A stretch of 64,000 nucleotides of DNA from Sphingomonas sp. PP-F2F-A104-K0414 (GTDB lineage: Bacteria > Pseudomonadota > Alphaproteobacteria > Sphingomonadales > Sphingomonadaceae): NCBI RefSeq assembly GCF_004340945.1, contig NZ_SLYD01000001.1:868001-932000 (forward strand). The letters are read 5' to 3'. Positions within the stretch are counted from its first letter, which is position 1, and each line of letters starts with the position of its first letter. Of the stretch, positions 54,964-62,879 are shown piece after piece. A model generated the notes under the pieces. That model was not told the origin of the DNA, searched no databases, and saw nothing but the letters and a program-made list of their open reading frames with translations. The translations under genes and the position numbers were made by a program.

Positions 54964-56393
54964 TGGGTGGTCACGAGGATGTCGTCGTCCGGATCCGCAT
55001 GTATCGGCAGGGGCTTGGCGACTGTCACCTCGTCACCGTCATCGACGGCGGCGCCCCCGTCTTCCGGATGCTGATCGACTGCGGCGTCTACCAGACGGCC
55101 GGCGGCGGCGCGGACACGATGCGGCGCATCGTACAGAACGTCATCGACGAGACGGGCGGGCATGTCGACGTCCTTGCCGTCACGCACGAGCATTGGGATC
55201 ACGTCTCCGGCTTCAACCAGGCGAAGGCCCTCTTCGCGGCCCATGACGAAGCGGACAAGACCGGCAAACTGTCGGTCGGCGCCGTCTGGATGGGATGGAC
55301 CGAGGATCCTGCGGATACCACTGCCCGCCGGATCGTCGCCAATCGCGGCGCGATGGTGAAGCGGGTCGCCCTTGCCCTCAATGCCGCATCAGGCTTCGCC
55401 GCCGCCGGTTCGGAGGCCGCCGGCCAACTCGCCAGCGGGCTCGAAAGTGTGCTCGGCTTCTTCGGCGGCGCACGGCGGACGACGGCCGACGCGATCGACT
55501 TCGCAAGGTCGCTCGTGGCTACCCCCCGCTACTGCCGTCCCTCGGACGAGCCGATCGCCCTGACGCCGGGGATCCGGGCATATGTTCTCGGTCCGCCGCT
55601 CGATCCCGCGAGGCTCTACCAGCTGGCGGACGACGATCAGACGTACGGAATGGGGGCCTCGAGTGCGCAGCTCGCCCTCCTCGACGCGCTTGGCGGGACC
55701 GATCCAACCCAGTGCGACAGGAGCCAGCCGTTCGAGGAAGGGTTCCGCATTGGCGCTCCCTATTTTCGGTTACCTTCTTCCGGCGAGGCGACGCCGCCTG
55801 CCACGGGCGACTTCTTCAAGGACGCCTACTGGGGTCCGGCCGCAGATGGAGGCGACCAGTCCTGGCGGCGGATCGACGGCGACTGGCTCACCGGCTCCCG
55901 CGAGTTCGCCCTCAAGCTCGACAACGCCACGAACAACACAAGCCTCGTCCTGGCGCTAGAGTTCGAACGGAGTGGAAGAACGCTGCTGTTCGCCGCCGAC
56001 GCGCAGGTGGGCAGCTGGCTGTCCTGGCAAGAACTCGCCTGGACCGTGGATGGCGAGGAAGTCACGGCCAGGCACCTCCTCGCAAGTACCGCGTTCCTGA
56101 AGGTGGGGCATCACGGCAGCCACAATGCGACCCTGCGCGAGAAGGGCCTGGAGACCATGTCTGACGACCTGGTGGCCTTCATCCCGACGGACGAGGTGCT
56201 CGCACAGAAGGTCGGCTGGGGACGCATGCCTCTTCCGTCGCTCGTCAAGGCTCTTGATCGCCATACCGGCGGGCGAGTCCTGCGTGCGGATAGGCCTTTC
56301 GATCCGGTCATGAACGGCGGCGCGGCGGTAGCGAGGTTCGCGCGCGAGCTTACGCAGACGGAACTGTACTACGAGATCGATATCCGACCCTGA
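54963..56393 (+). CDS. metallo-beta-lactamase fold hydrolase (MBL-1)
   Basis: A 476-residue MBL-fold protein. It begins with RMYRQGLGDCHLVTVIDGGAP, the family's first strands, and has the metal motif THEHWDHVSG with His75, His77, Asp79 and His80. Further ligands are likely in LLFAADAQVGSW and LKVGHHGSHNATL. The GLGDCHLV start recalls ComEC/Rec2-like MBL domains. No membrane region. It is the third gene of the plus-strand operon, 59 bases from the end of the facing operon. Confidence 0.85.
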   Translation: MGGHEDVVVRIRMYRQGLGDCHLVTVIDGGAPVFRMLIDCGVYQTAGGGADTMRRIVQNVIDETGGHVDVLAVTHEHWDHVSGFNQAKALFAAHDEADKTGKLSVGAVWMGWTEDPADTTARRIVANRGAMVKRVALALNAASGFAAAGSEAAGQLASGLESVLGFFGGARRTTADAIDFARSLVATPRYCRPSDEPIALTPGIRAYVLGPPLDPARLYQLADDDQTYGMGASSAQLALLDALGGTDPTQCDRSQPFEEGFRIGAPYFRLPSSGEATPPATGDFFKDAYWGPAADGGDQSWRRIDGDWLTGSREFALKLDNATNNTSLVLALEFERSGRTLLFAADAQVGSWLSWQELAWTVDGEEVTARHLLASTAFLKVGHHGSHNATLREKGLETMSDDLVAFIPTDEVLAQKVGWGRMPLPSLVKALDRHTGGRVLRADRPFDPVMNGGAAVARFARELTQTELYYEIDIRP

Positions 56394-56452
56394 CAGGAGA
56401 TCGCCAGGGATGAGCCGGTCGTATACTGTGGCGTGGCTTTCGGCGTCGATCG

Positions 56453-58015
56453 TCAAACCTGGACAGCATGCCGTGCGAGAGTCCATCGACCGTCGGTCAG
56501 CTCCAGCCGCACGTCACCGACCTCGCCTACCGTCCCCTGCGGAGGCATGACACTGCACCTAAAGGCGGCGACCTTCGTCGGCTGGGGCGTGGACGTGAAC
56601 ACAACGAAGGGATCGCCTTCTGGCATCGCGACGTGCTCCACGAAGTCGGCGAACTGATCATTAGGACGGTGCCGATCCCGTTTCGCATGTGATACGAGCA
56701 TGACTGGAGGCGGCGCGGCGCGGCTACGCCATGCCTCTATCAGGACACCGTAGAACCACTGGTTGTTGCCCGCGTGATGCGCGACCTGGACGACGTCGAG
56801 CCCCGTCAACTCGGCGAGCAGCAGCGGCTCCGCCACAGTGCGCGAGGCCATGAAGTCGCTGAAGCCGGTATCTCCGCAGATCAGGATCCGCTGCTCGGCA
56901 TGATCGACCCTCACCACGTAGCTCAGCTGGTTGCTGGGCGAGATCGACTTCACCGGGATGCGCGAGATCAGTCCGAGAACGAGGCGGTCGTCGATCGGCA
57001 GCCGATGTGCATGTTTGCGGATCAGATGATCGGAAGGGCCGAGCAGCATCAGGCCGGTCGCACCCGCGTGCGACGCCCGGCCGCGAAGAAACCTCCTTCT
57101 CGAGGGATGCCAGCGGAAGGGCGCGGGGCGTCCCTTCGGGATGTGATGGTAGCGGATCTCGATCCCGCGACGGACGGCGGCCTGGACCAGCTCGTCGAGC
57201 GCGGTCGCGTTGATGGCGTCCTTCGCTGCGGCTCTCCTGATCCGTGCGACGGAATAGGCTGCCGGCGAACTCTCTCCCGCCGACCTGAGCATCTCCGCAT
57301 AGTCAAGAAGCCCGAACGACGGGTCAACGAACCCCATTCCCGAGAAGTACGACCAGCGCCCGTAGAAGAGATAGTCGTGGTCGATACCTACGTTCGGCTC
57401 GGTCACCGCGTCCGCAACGTCGACGTGCTCGCACCCGTCCTCATGACAGGCATCCGTTCCCTCGACGCCGAGTTCGAGGCGCAGTGCGGCGACGGGATCA
57501 TCTTGCGCATCGGCGAACCCGACGTCTCGAACGGGGGAATGGCTCGACCATCCGACCCGACGCTCGGCTCCAAGAGCATGCTCCAGTTCACGGCATCTCT
57601 CGATCACCGCGCGCTTCGCGGCGACGTACTTACCTACATACTCTGGATCAGCAGCGAATTTCGCTCCGAGCATATCGTAGCGACGTGGCCGCACGTCACC
57701 GATCCCGTCCGCCACGTCGTCCGCGACCGGCGGAAGCCAGAGTTCGCCGACCTCGATGCCGCTGGCGACGATCGGCACGAGGCCGCGCAGGTGATCTTCG
57801 TCATAGTGGGTGCCGACGATCAGATCGATCCGTTCCGCGCCTTCCTCGCGCAACAGCGAATCCAGCTTTATCTGCACGTGATCGTGAGCATATCCGCGAT
57901 CGACCCCGCCATCGGCGAGGATGCGCACGTCGCCGTCGGAGCGTTTCAGACGAACATAGATCGAGCTGCCGAGACCAACCTCGAACATCTCGAGCTCGAT
58001 GGATGTCGCGGTCAT
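56453..58015 (-). CDS. metallo-beta-lactamase fold hydrolase (MBL-3)
   Basis: A 520-residue MBL-fold protein, last gene of the minus-strand operon. It opens MTATSIELEMFEVGLGSSIY; the metal motif THYDEDHLRG has His70, Asp72, Asp74 and His75, the HxDxDH form seen in ComEC-like MBL domains. Later ligand regions are LICGDTGFSDF and VQVAHHAGNNQWF. A long insertion (about 100-330) is unique. ATG 58015 overlaps the E2-E1-JAB stop (ATGA). Confidence 0.82.
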   Translation of the reverse strand: MTATSIELEMFEVGLGSSIYVRLKRSDGDVRILADGGVDRGYAHDHVQIKLDSLLREEGAERIDLIVGTHYDEDHLRGLVPIVASGIEVGELWLPPVADDVADGIGDVRPRRYDMLGAKFAADPEYVGKYVAAKRAVIERCRELEHALGAERRVGWSSHSPVRDVGFADAQDDPVAALRLELGVEGTDACHEDGCEHVDVADAVTEPNVGIDHDYLFYGRWSYFSGMGFVDPSFGLLDYAEMLRSAGESSPAAYSVARIRRAAAKDAINATALDELVQAAVRRGIEIRYHHIPKGRPAPFRWHPSRRRFLRGRASHAGATGLMLLGPSDHLIRKHAHRLPIDDRLVLGLISRIPVKSISPSNQLSYVVRVDHAEQRILICGDTGFSDFMASRTVAEPLLLAELTGLDVVQVAHHAGNNQWFYGVLIEAWRSRAAPPPVMLVSHAKRDRHRPNDQFADFVEHVAMPEGDPFVVFTSTPQPTKVAAFRCSVMPPQGTVGEVGDVRLELTDGRWTLARHAVQV

Positions 58016-60327
58016 CGTATTTCCCCTTGCTTCGGCGTCCCGCCGCTGGTGCCGTGCGAGGCACCTTCGCCCTCGTCGTCGCCGCCGCCCGGCACCTCGA
58101 GAAGCGCATGGCAGCCGACCGTCTCCAGCATCAGCCGAACGCCGTCCTCGCCGCCGATCATCATCACCGGCGGCACGTCGGAATAGGCGACCGCATCGCC
58201 AATCCAGCGCATCAGCAGCCGGTCGTCCTCGCTCGGGCTGCTGCTGTGGCCCCTCGGATGAGTGTGCCACTCGCCTACGTACGTCAGGTTCACCGCGGTC
58301 GTCGTCTCGATGTGTTCCAGCGTCCGATGGACGCCGACGAGGCCACGCACGAAGCCGGTCGGCGAATGCTCGCTGTCGGGCGGCGGATCGAGGAGAGCCA
58401 CTACCCAGGCCTTGCGCTGCTGCCGATCCCAGCCGCCGACGAGGATTCCGCCCGTTTCCAGGCCGCCCGCCGATGCCCGTGCGCTACGTATGCCGGCGAC
58501 GACCGATGCACGTACCGCCACCGTCCAGCCGCCGATGACGACTTCCACGAAGCGCTCGCCGGGCACCTCGACCCGCAGATCGCCAGCCTTGGTCTCGTGC
58601 CATATCACCATGCTGCCGGCCGGGGCGGCGGGAGCGTCGAACAGTTCGCGGACGGCATGAGCGGCATGCGCGCCGACGACCGACTGCGCCAGCTGCACGC
58701 TCGGATTCCGACATCCGCCTGAGGGCATGATTGTACCGCCGCCGCGCAGGTGTCCATGGAGAGCCGGCTCCGTGACCAGCAGCCAGTAGAAGAGCATCTC
58801 GAGGTGATCGAGTCTGACCGCACGGCCTTCCGCCTCGCGCAGGACGACGAGATCGCCGCCCGATGGGCTGAGGAAAACGGACGAGGTCGGGCTGCCATGC
58901 GTGGACGTGCAGGCGAGCCAGCGCGCGCAGGGGACCGACGCCGACGCGTCGATCACCATGTCCGCTTCGCCGACTCCGGTGCCGGCGGCGCCGTCCCGCA
59001 CGTCGGCCACCGACGACGTGGCTGCGGCCGTGCCGAGCAGATCGACCAGCACCTCGGCGAGAGCCTCGGCCTTGGGCCTTCCGACGTGCTCTGCGGTGAG
59101 AGCGTGCCGCGCGAGGTTATGAGGAAGAAGATGGTCCGGATCGATGATCGTCCATTGGCCGATGCCGCCACGCGCAGCGTTCAGAGCGACCTGCGAGCCA
59201 AGCGCGCCGGCGCCGACTAGGGCGATCTTCGTCACGTTGCCGAGTTCGGCATAGCCCGAAGCGGCCCGCGCCAGCGCCCGGTCGAAGCCGTGCCGGATAT
59301 CGACGGCGTTCACCGGCATCGTGCGCAGCGCGCCTTCGTCATGCTGCCGGCCGACCAGCACCATGCCGAACTTGCCCTCCGGGCTACGGGCTACGGCACC
59401 CAGGCTCTCTCCGAGCTGGCCGGCCTTCGCCTCCAGGAAGAAGCCTTTCGTGGCCAGCGCCTCGACCTGACCGGACGTCCGCTCGATCGGCGTCGTCACC
59501 AGCAGCAGGCACTGCCGTTCGAGCAGCGGAGCGAGCGCAGAATCCTTGACCCAGGCCGTGAGCCCTTCGCGCAGAAGGTCGCGCAGATCGACGCCCAGTG
59601 CCTCGTACACCCCCATCAAGTCGGCGACGGTCCGCGGAAGGGCGCGGATCCGTCCGTGCGCAAGCGGCGGCGTGACGATGCTGAGGCAGGCGAACGTCGC
59701 CGTACCGACACGGCTGCTTGCGGAGCCCGAACGTGCCCGCTCGAGCAGGATCGGAAAGCCGTCGTCGTCGCTGCGGCGGAAGCCGACGAGGATCCCGCCC
59801 TCCCGTACTCCGTCCGGCGGCAGGACGACGGTGTGGCTGCTGCCGGCGAACAGCGGATCGAGCGGCTGATCCTCGCCGTGCAGACGTCCGTGCGCCGTCT
59901 CCCGCAGCCAGTGGCGCACACGCTCGAGCAGCACGTACGGTGTCGCGATGCGCAGCGCCTCGTCGGCCGGCATCTCGAACAGGCAGAGGGACCTCGGCTC
60001 GCCTTCGTGGGCGATGTTGAGGTGCGGCACGTCGGGAAAGTCGTCGCGCAGCACGTAGGCCATCGGCAGCCTGCCGTCGCCCGGGTAGAGGACGGCAATG
60101 CGTTCGGTGGTGCGGATGTCGTTGACCGGTCTGCGCTGCCCAAGCGGAACGTCGACGTCGAGGAACAGCAGCTCCGCGCCATCCTGTCGCCGCGCGCAGC
60201 GGACGAGGCGGGCACCGTCGTACCGCGCGGACGCCAAGAGAGACGCAAGCGCGGCAGCGCCGCGCCGGACGAGCGCGCTCGCTCTTACCGTCTCGGGAAA
60301 CAGCTCGTCGAGGAACCGCTCGAACAT
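58012..60327 (-). CDS. E2-E1-JAB triple fusion (ubiquitin-like conjugation/deconjugation protein)
   Basis: A 771-residue protein joining three ubiquitin-pathway folds. Residues 1 to about 160: prokaryotic E2-like domain with His102/Asn104 (PHLNIAH) and candidate catalytic Cys115 in RSLCLFE. Residues about 365-560: ThiF/E1 adenylation domain with nucleotide loop IALVGAGALGSQ, NLARHAL (Arg407) and GRPKAEAL; Cys539 in SGGCRNP is the probable thioester Cys. Residues about 600-745: JAB/JAMM isopeptidase with Glu624 (LETGGILVGG), His688, His690, Ser699 and Asp702 (EWHTHPRG, PSEDD). All key residues are kept. It starts 2 bases after the MBL-4 stop. Confidence 0.85.
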   Translation of the reverse strand: MFERFLDELFPETVRASALVRRGAAALASLLASARYDGARLVRCARRQDGAELLFLDVDVPLGQRRPVNDIRTTERIAVLYPGDGRLPMAYVLRDDFPDVPHLNIAHEGEPRSLCLFEMPADEALRIATPYVLLERVRHWLRETAHGRLHGEDQPLDPLFAGSSHTVVLPPDGVREGGILVGFRRSDDDGFPILLERARSGSASSRVGTATFACLSIVTPPLAHGRIRALPRTVADLMGVYEALGVDLRDLLREGLTAWVKDSALAPLLERQCLLLVTTPIERTSGQVEALATKGFFLEAKAGQLGESLGAVARSPEGKFGMVLVGRQHDEGALRTMPVNAVDIRHGFDRALARAASGYAELGNVTKIALVGAGALGSQVALNAARGGIGQWTIIDPDHLLPHNLARHALTAEHVGRPKAEALAEVLVDLLGTAAATSSVADVRDGAAGTGVGEADMVIDASASVPCARWLACTSTHGSPTSSVFLSPSGGDLVVLREAEGRAVRLDHLEMLFYWLLVTEPALHGHLRGGGTIMPSGGCRNPSVQLAQSVVGAHAAHAVRELFDAPAAPAGSMVIWHETKAGDLRVEVPGERFVEVVIGGWTVAVRASVVAGIRSARASAGGLETGGILVGGWDRQQRKAWVVALLDPPPDSEHSPTGFVRGLVGVHRTLEHIETTTAVNLTYVGEWHTHPRGHSSSPSEDDRLLMRWIGDAVAYSDVPPVMMIGGEDGVRLMLETVGCHALLEVPGGGDDEGEGASHGTSGGTPKQGEIR

Positions 60328-60329
60328 GC

Positions 60330-61469
60330 TTACCGGCCGGCGCGAGGTGCGATCACGCTGACCGCCGCACGGGTGCCGCCGCCGCCCGACGTGTCCTTAA
60401 CCGCACCGTCGCGCGTGATCATCACGACGATGGGCTTCGGACCGGTCGACGAGGGTTCCGACATCGTGACCAGCAGGTTCCTGCCGTCCTCGAGCACGTC
60501 CTCCTTGTAGTATGCCGCGGCCTGACGATGCGGCGGCTGGACGTCGAGGTCCTCGGCCGACCCCTTGAAGGGGATCGGCTTGCTTGGCGAGACGATGTAG
60601 CCGCGCGCCTCACCCTGCGTCTCGCAGAGCCACTTCACCTGGTCGATCGGCTTGGTCTTGTCGACGCCCTTGTCCGGGCCGATCGACTTGTACGAACAGT
60701 GGTGCGGCAGATGGTAGACGTTCCAGTGCAGCCGATCGCCGTTGCCGTGCTTACGCGTGATGTCGATGATCTCGGCGATCACAGCATGATCGATGTCGCC
60801 GGTGAAAATCACGTCGGTATCCGCGCCCTCCACGCGAAAGCGCGCCTGGAAGACGATGGAGTCGCCGTTGCGGTCCTCCAGACCCCGATCGTTCGTCCGG
60901 ACGGCGTGCGGCGAGTGGGCGAAGAACTCGACGCCGTCGCCTTCGAGATTGTATCCGTCGACGAGCTTGCCTGCATCGACGAAGCAGCCCCTGCGGGACT
61001 CGACGGTCAGTCCTTCGGACTTCAGCCAGTCGGTGAGCCGTTCGGGCCGCGAGAAGACCTTGATCCCGCTGCCCTGCTTCAACCGATGGCGCGCTTCCTG
61101 CCGGATGACGCGGGCGCTGTCCTCGAGCCCTTCCTCGGTGATGGCGCAGGCCGGCACCCAGATCTCGTCGACCTTGTGCCGACCTGCGCCCTGATACTTG
61201 GAGGCATGCCGAAGCCAGAAGAAGTCGCCCGCTCCGCAGCAGTGGTCGTTGTCCAGGTGCGTAAACGCCACGATCGCATAGCTGTCGAGGCCCGCGGCCT
61301 TGAGGTCAGACTTGAGTTCCGCCGGCAGATCGCAGCGCTTGTCGTCCGCATTCTTTGAGGCGACGTTCGCGTAATCGACGAGCATCCGTCGGCCGTCTTT
61401 GAACTCCACGAGGGTCGTGTCGGCGCAGCCAAGGGGATAGAAGGTGAGCTGGGTCACAGTGGTCTCCAT
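60330..61469 (-). CDS. metallo-beta-lactamase fold hydrolase (MBL-4)
   Basis: A 379-residue MBL-fold protein. Opening strands LTFYPLGCADTTLVEFKDGR precede the metal motif AFTHLDNDHCCG with His71, Asp73, Asp75 and His76 (HxDxDH form). Later ligand segments are VIFTGDIDHA and YHLPHHCSYKS. It is separated from the fused conjugation protein by only 2 bases, implying a joint function. ATG 61469 is the family-like start, 102 bases after the DUF1883 gene. Confidence 0.83.
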   Translation of the reverse strand: METTVTQLTFYPLGCADTTLVEFKDGRRMLVDYANVASKNADDKRCDLPAELKSDLKAAGLDSYAIVAFTHLDNDHCCGAGDFFWLRHASKYQGAGRHKVDEIWVPACAITEEGLEDSARVIRQEARHRLKQGSGIKVFSRPERLTDWLKSEGLTVESRRGCFVDAGKLVDGYNLEGDGVEFFAHSPHAVRTNDRGLEDRNGDSIVFQARFRVEGADTDVIFTGDIDHAVIAEIIDITRKHGNGDRLHWNVYHLPHHCSYKSIGPDKGVDKTKPIDQVKWLCETQGEARGYIVSPSKPIPFKGSAEDLDVQPPHRQAAAYYKEDVLEDGRNLLVTMSEPSSTGPKPIVVMITRDGAVKDTSGGGGTRAAVSVIAPRAGR

Positions 61470-61571
61470 AGGGGCGCCGCCTGTCAGGCCCCGGCTATTC
61501 CATCGAACTTCATCACATGGCCTGGAACGATGGCTTCGACAGACCTGCTTCCAAAATGGCGCGAGCCGAGA

Positions 61572-61832
61572 CTATTCGAAGTACCGGATGTCGTACCGGA
61601 TGTTCGCTCGACCACCCGCAAGATCGATCACCACGTTCCAGTGCCCCGTCGAGGGAACCTCGACGGAAGCGGGAAGCCGCTCGTAGAAGCCGCCGTGATA
61701 GCGGTACGAGGCGTTGTGGCGGTACAGGCTGTAGTTGTGGTCGTCCATGACAAGGACGTTGCACTGATGATCGCAGTCGATGCGTACGGCTGCGCCGCCG
61801 CGAAGATATTGGCGGGCATGGATGTGTTGCAT
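61572..61832 (-). CDS. DUF1883 domain protein
   Basis: An 86-residue, mostly beta protein of the DUF1883 type: MQHIHARQYLRGGAAVRIDC at the start, MDDHNYSLYR, RYHGGFYERLPASVEVP and SGHWNVVIDLAGG match the family pattern I remember. ATG 61832 follows a strong GGGAGG site. DUF1883 is also found fused to or beside TIR-type conflict proteins. It heads the minus-strand operon and may be a sensor, scaffold or modification target; it does not end in Gly-Gly. Confidence 0.75.
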   Translation of the reverse strand: MQHIHARQYLRGGAAVRIDCDHQCNVLVMDDHNYSLYRHNASYRYHGGFYERLPASVEVPSTGHWNVVIDLAGGRANIRYDIRYFE

Positions 61833-61839
61833 TTCGGCC

Positions 61840-62004
61840 TCCCTGGCTTTGTCCCCCCTGAACGATCTGGAGAGTGGGAAGCCATCCACAAAACGTCAAG
61901 CAAAATATCTAAAAAATTTCGCGTGTGACTGTGGTGCACAAATCCTGTGACCGAGGTTGACATTGGTGATTGACTGCAACCCACGAGTCGGATCCAAGGG
62001 AAGA
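61840..62004. promoter_or_regulatory. divergent regulatory region of the accessory locus
   Basis: Between DUF1883 and the XRE gene lie an AT-rich tract (about 61902-61921), two TGTGAC copies 22 bases apart (61924 and 61946), and a plus-strand TTGACA at 61957. Same-face TGTGAC repeats next to a -35 are what an XRE repressor operator could look like. No motif is confirmed. Confidence 0.4.
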
Positions 62005-62010
62005 ATGGAA

Positions 62011-62349
62011 ATGCAGGATCTCTACGCGGCGCTCGGCCGCCGTGTCGCTGAGCGGCGAAAGGCGATCGGCATAACCCAGGGGACCCTGGCAGCCCGGAGC
62101 GACTTCACGCGCGCGACGGTCGCCAGCATCGAGGCAGGTCGGCAGAGGGTGACGCTCGAACAGCTCTACGCGCTAGGGTCCGCGCTCGACCTCGGGGATC
62201 TCTCCGAACTGATCCCACTGGAGTTCCCGCAGAGGAAGGCGTCCAGCGTCCCACTTGGATCCGATCTCAATTCCATCCAGGCCGCCCAGGTCCGCGACGC
62301 GGTCCGGATAGCGCTTGAGAGCGCACGTGGCGCCCGGCGGCGGGCCTGA
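62011..62349 (+). CDS. XRE family transcriptional regulator
   Basis: A 112-residue DNA-binding protein. The Cro/C1 HTH is clear: LGRRVAERRKAIGITQGTLA, ARSDFTRATVASIEAGRQRV and TLEQLYALGSAL. ATG 62011 is preferred for its spacing from AAGGGA; ATG 62005 is also in frame. Its stop overlaps the start of the ImmA-like gene (TGATG). Such pairs act as repressor and repressor-cleaving protease in mobile elements. It is divergent from DUF1883 and probably controls it. Confidence 0.87.
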   Translation: MQDLYAALGRRVAERRKAIGITQGTLAARSDFTRATVASIEAGRQRVTLEQLYALGSALDLGDLSELIPLEFPQRKASSVPLGSDLNSIQAAQVRDAVRIALESARGARRRA

Positions 62350-62879
62350 TGGCGAACACCCGGGCCGCGAGGGCGGACGCTCTCGGCCTCATCGCGCAGT
62401 TCAAGATCGTCGCGGCACCCGTGCCGGTGGAGAAAATAGCCCGCCGCCTCGGCATACAGGTGACCTATACGCCTTTCGATGGCGACCTTTCGGGAATGGC
62501 GTTCATCTCGGAAGGCGTGAGGATGATCGGCGTGAACTCGCTCCACTCGACCGTGCGGCAGCGCTTCACCCTGGCCCACGAGCTCGCGCATCATCGCCTT
62601 CACCACGAGGAACTAGAGCACGCCGTGCATCTTGATCGTGGCTCGCTCCGACGGGACTGGATGTCCTCGCAGGGCGTAGACGAACGCGAGGTCGAGGCGA
62701 ACGCCTTCGCATCCGAGCTGCTCATACCGACGGACCTCCTGCGTCAGGCTCTAGCGGGACGAACCATAGACTTCGAGGACGAGGACGAGATCGGCATCCT
62801 TGCCAGGCGCTTCAGGGTGAGCGCGGCGGCCATGCGCTATCGGCTTTTAAGAGCCGCCACGGGATACCCAGCCGATTAG
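62349..62879 (+). CDS. ImmA/IrrE family metallopeptidase
   Basis: A 176-residue zinc peptidase. The active site is FTLAHELAHHRLHH with His77, Glu78 and His81, and the downstream Glu116 in VEANAFASELLIP. In ICEBs1 and in Deinococcus, ImmA/IrrE cuts a partner XRE repressor in response to DNA damage or signals; the overlapping XRE gene makes that role likely here. It is the right end of the recognisable locus. Confidence 0.9.
   Translation: MANTRAARADALGLIAQFKIVAAPVPVEKIARRLGIQVTYTPFDGDLSGMAFISEGVRMIGVNSLHSTVRQRFTLAHELAHHRLHHEELEHAVHLDRGSLRRDWMSSQGVDEREVEANAFASELLIPTDLLRQALAGRTIDFEDEDEIGILARRFRVSAAAMRYRLLRAATGYPAD

Noticed and set aside
57484..60510. Long plus-strand frames opposite MBL-3 and E2-E1-JAB
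   Set aside because: Composition is that of antisense shadows, while the minus strand has intact catalytic motifs and tight gene junctions.
51902..62879. A CBASS system because of E2-E1, JAB and a patatin-like lipase
   Set aside because: No cGAS/DncV-like nucleotidyltransferase is present, and the E2-E1 is fused to JAB with MBL partners, which is not the CBASS layout.
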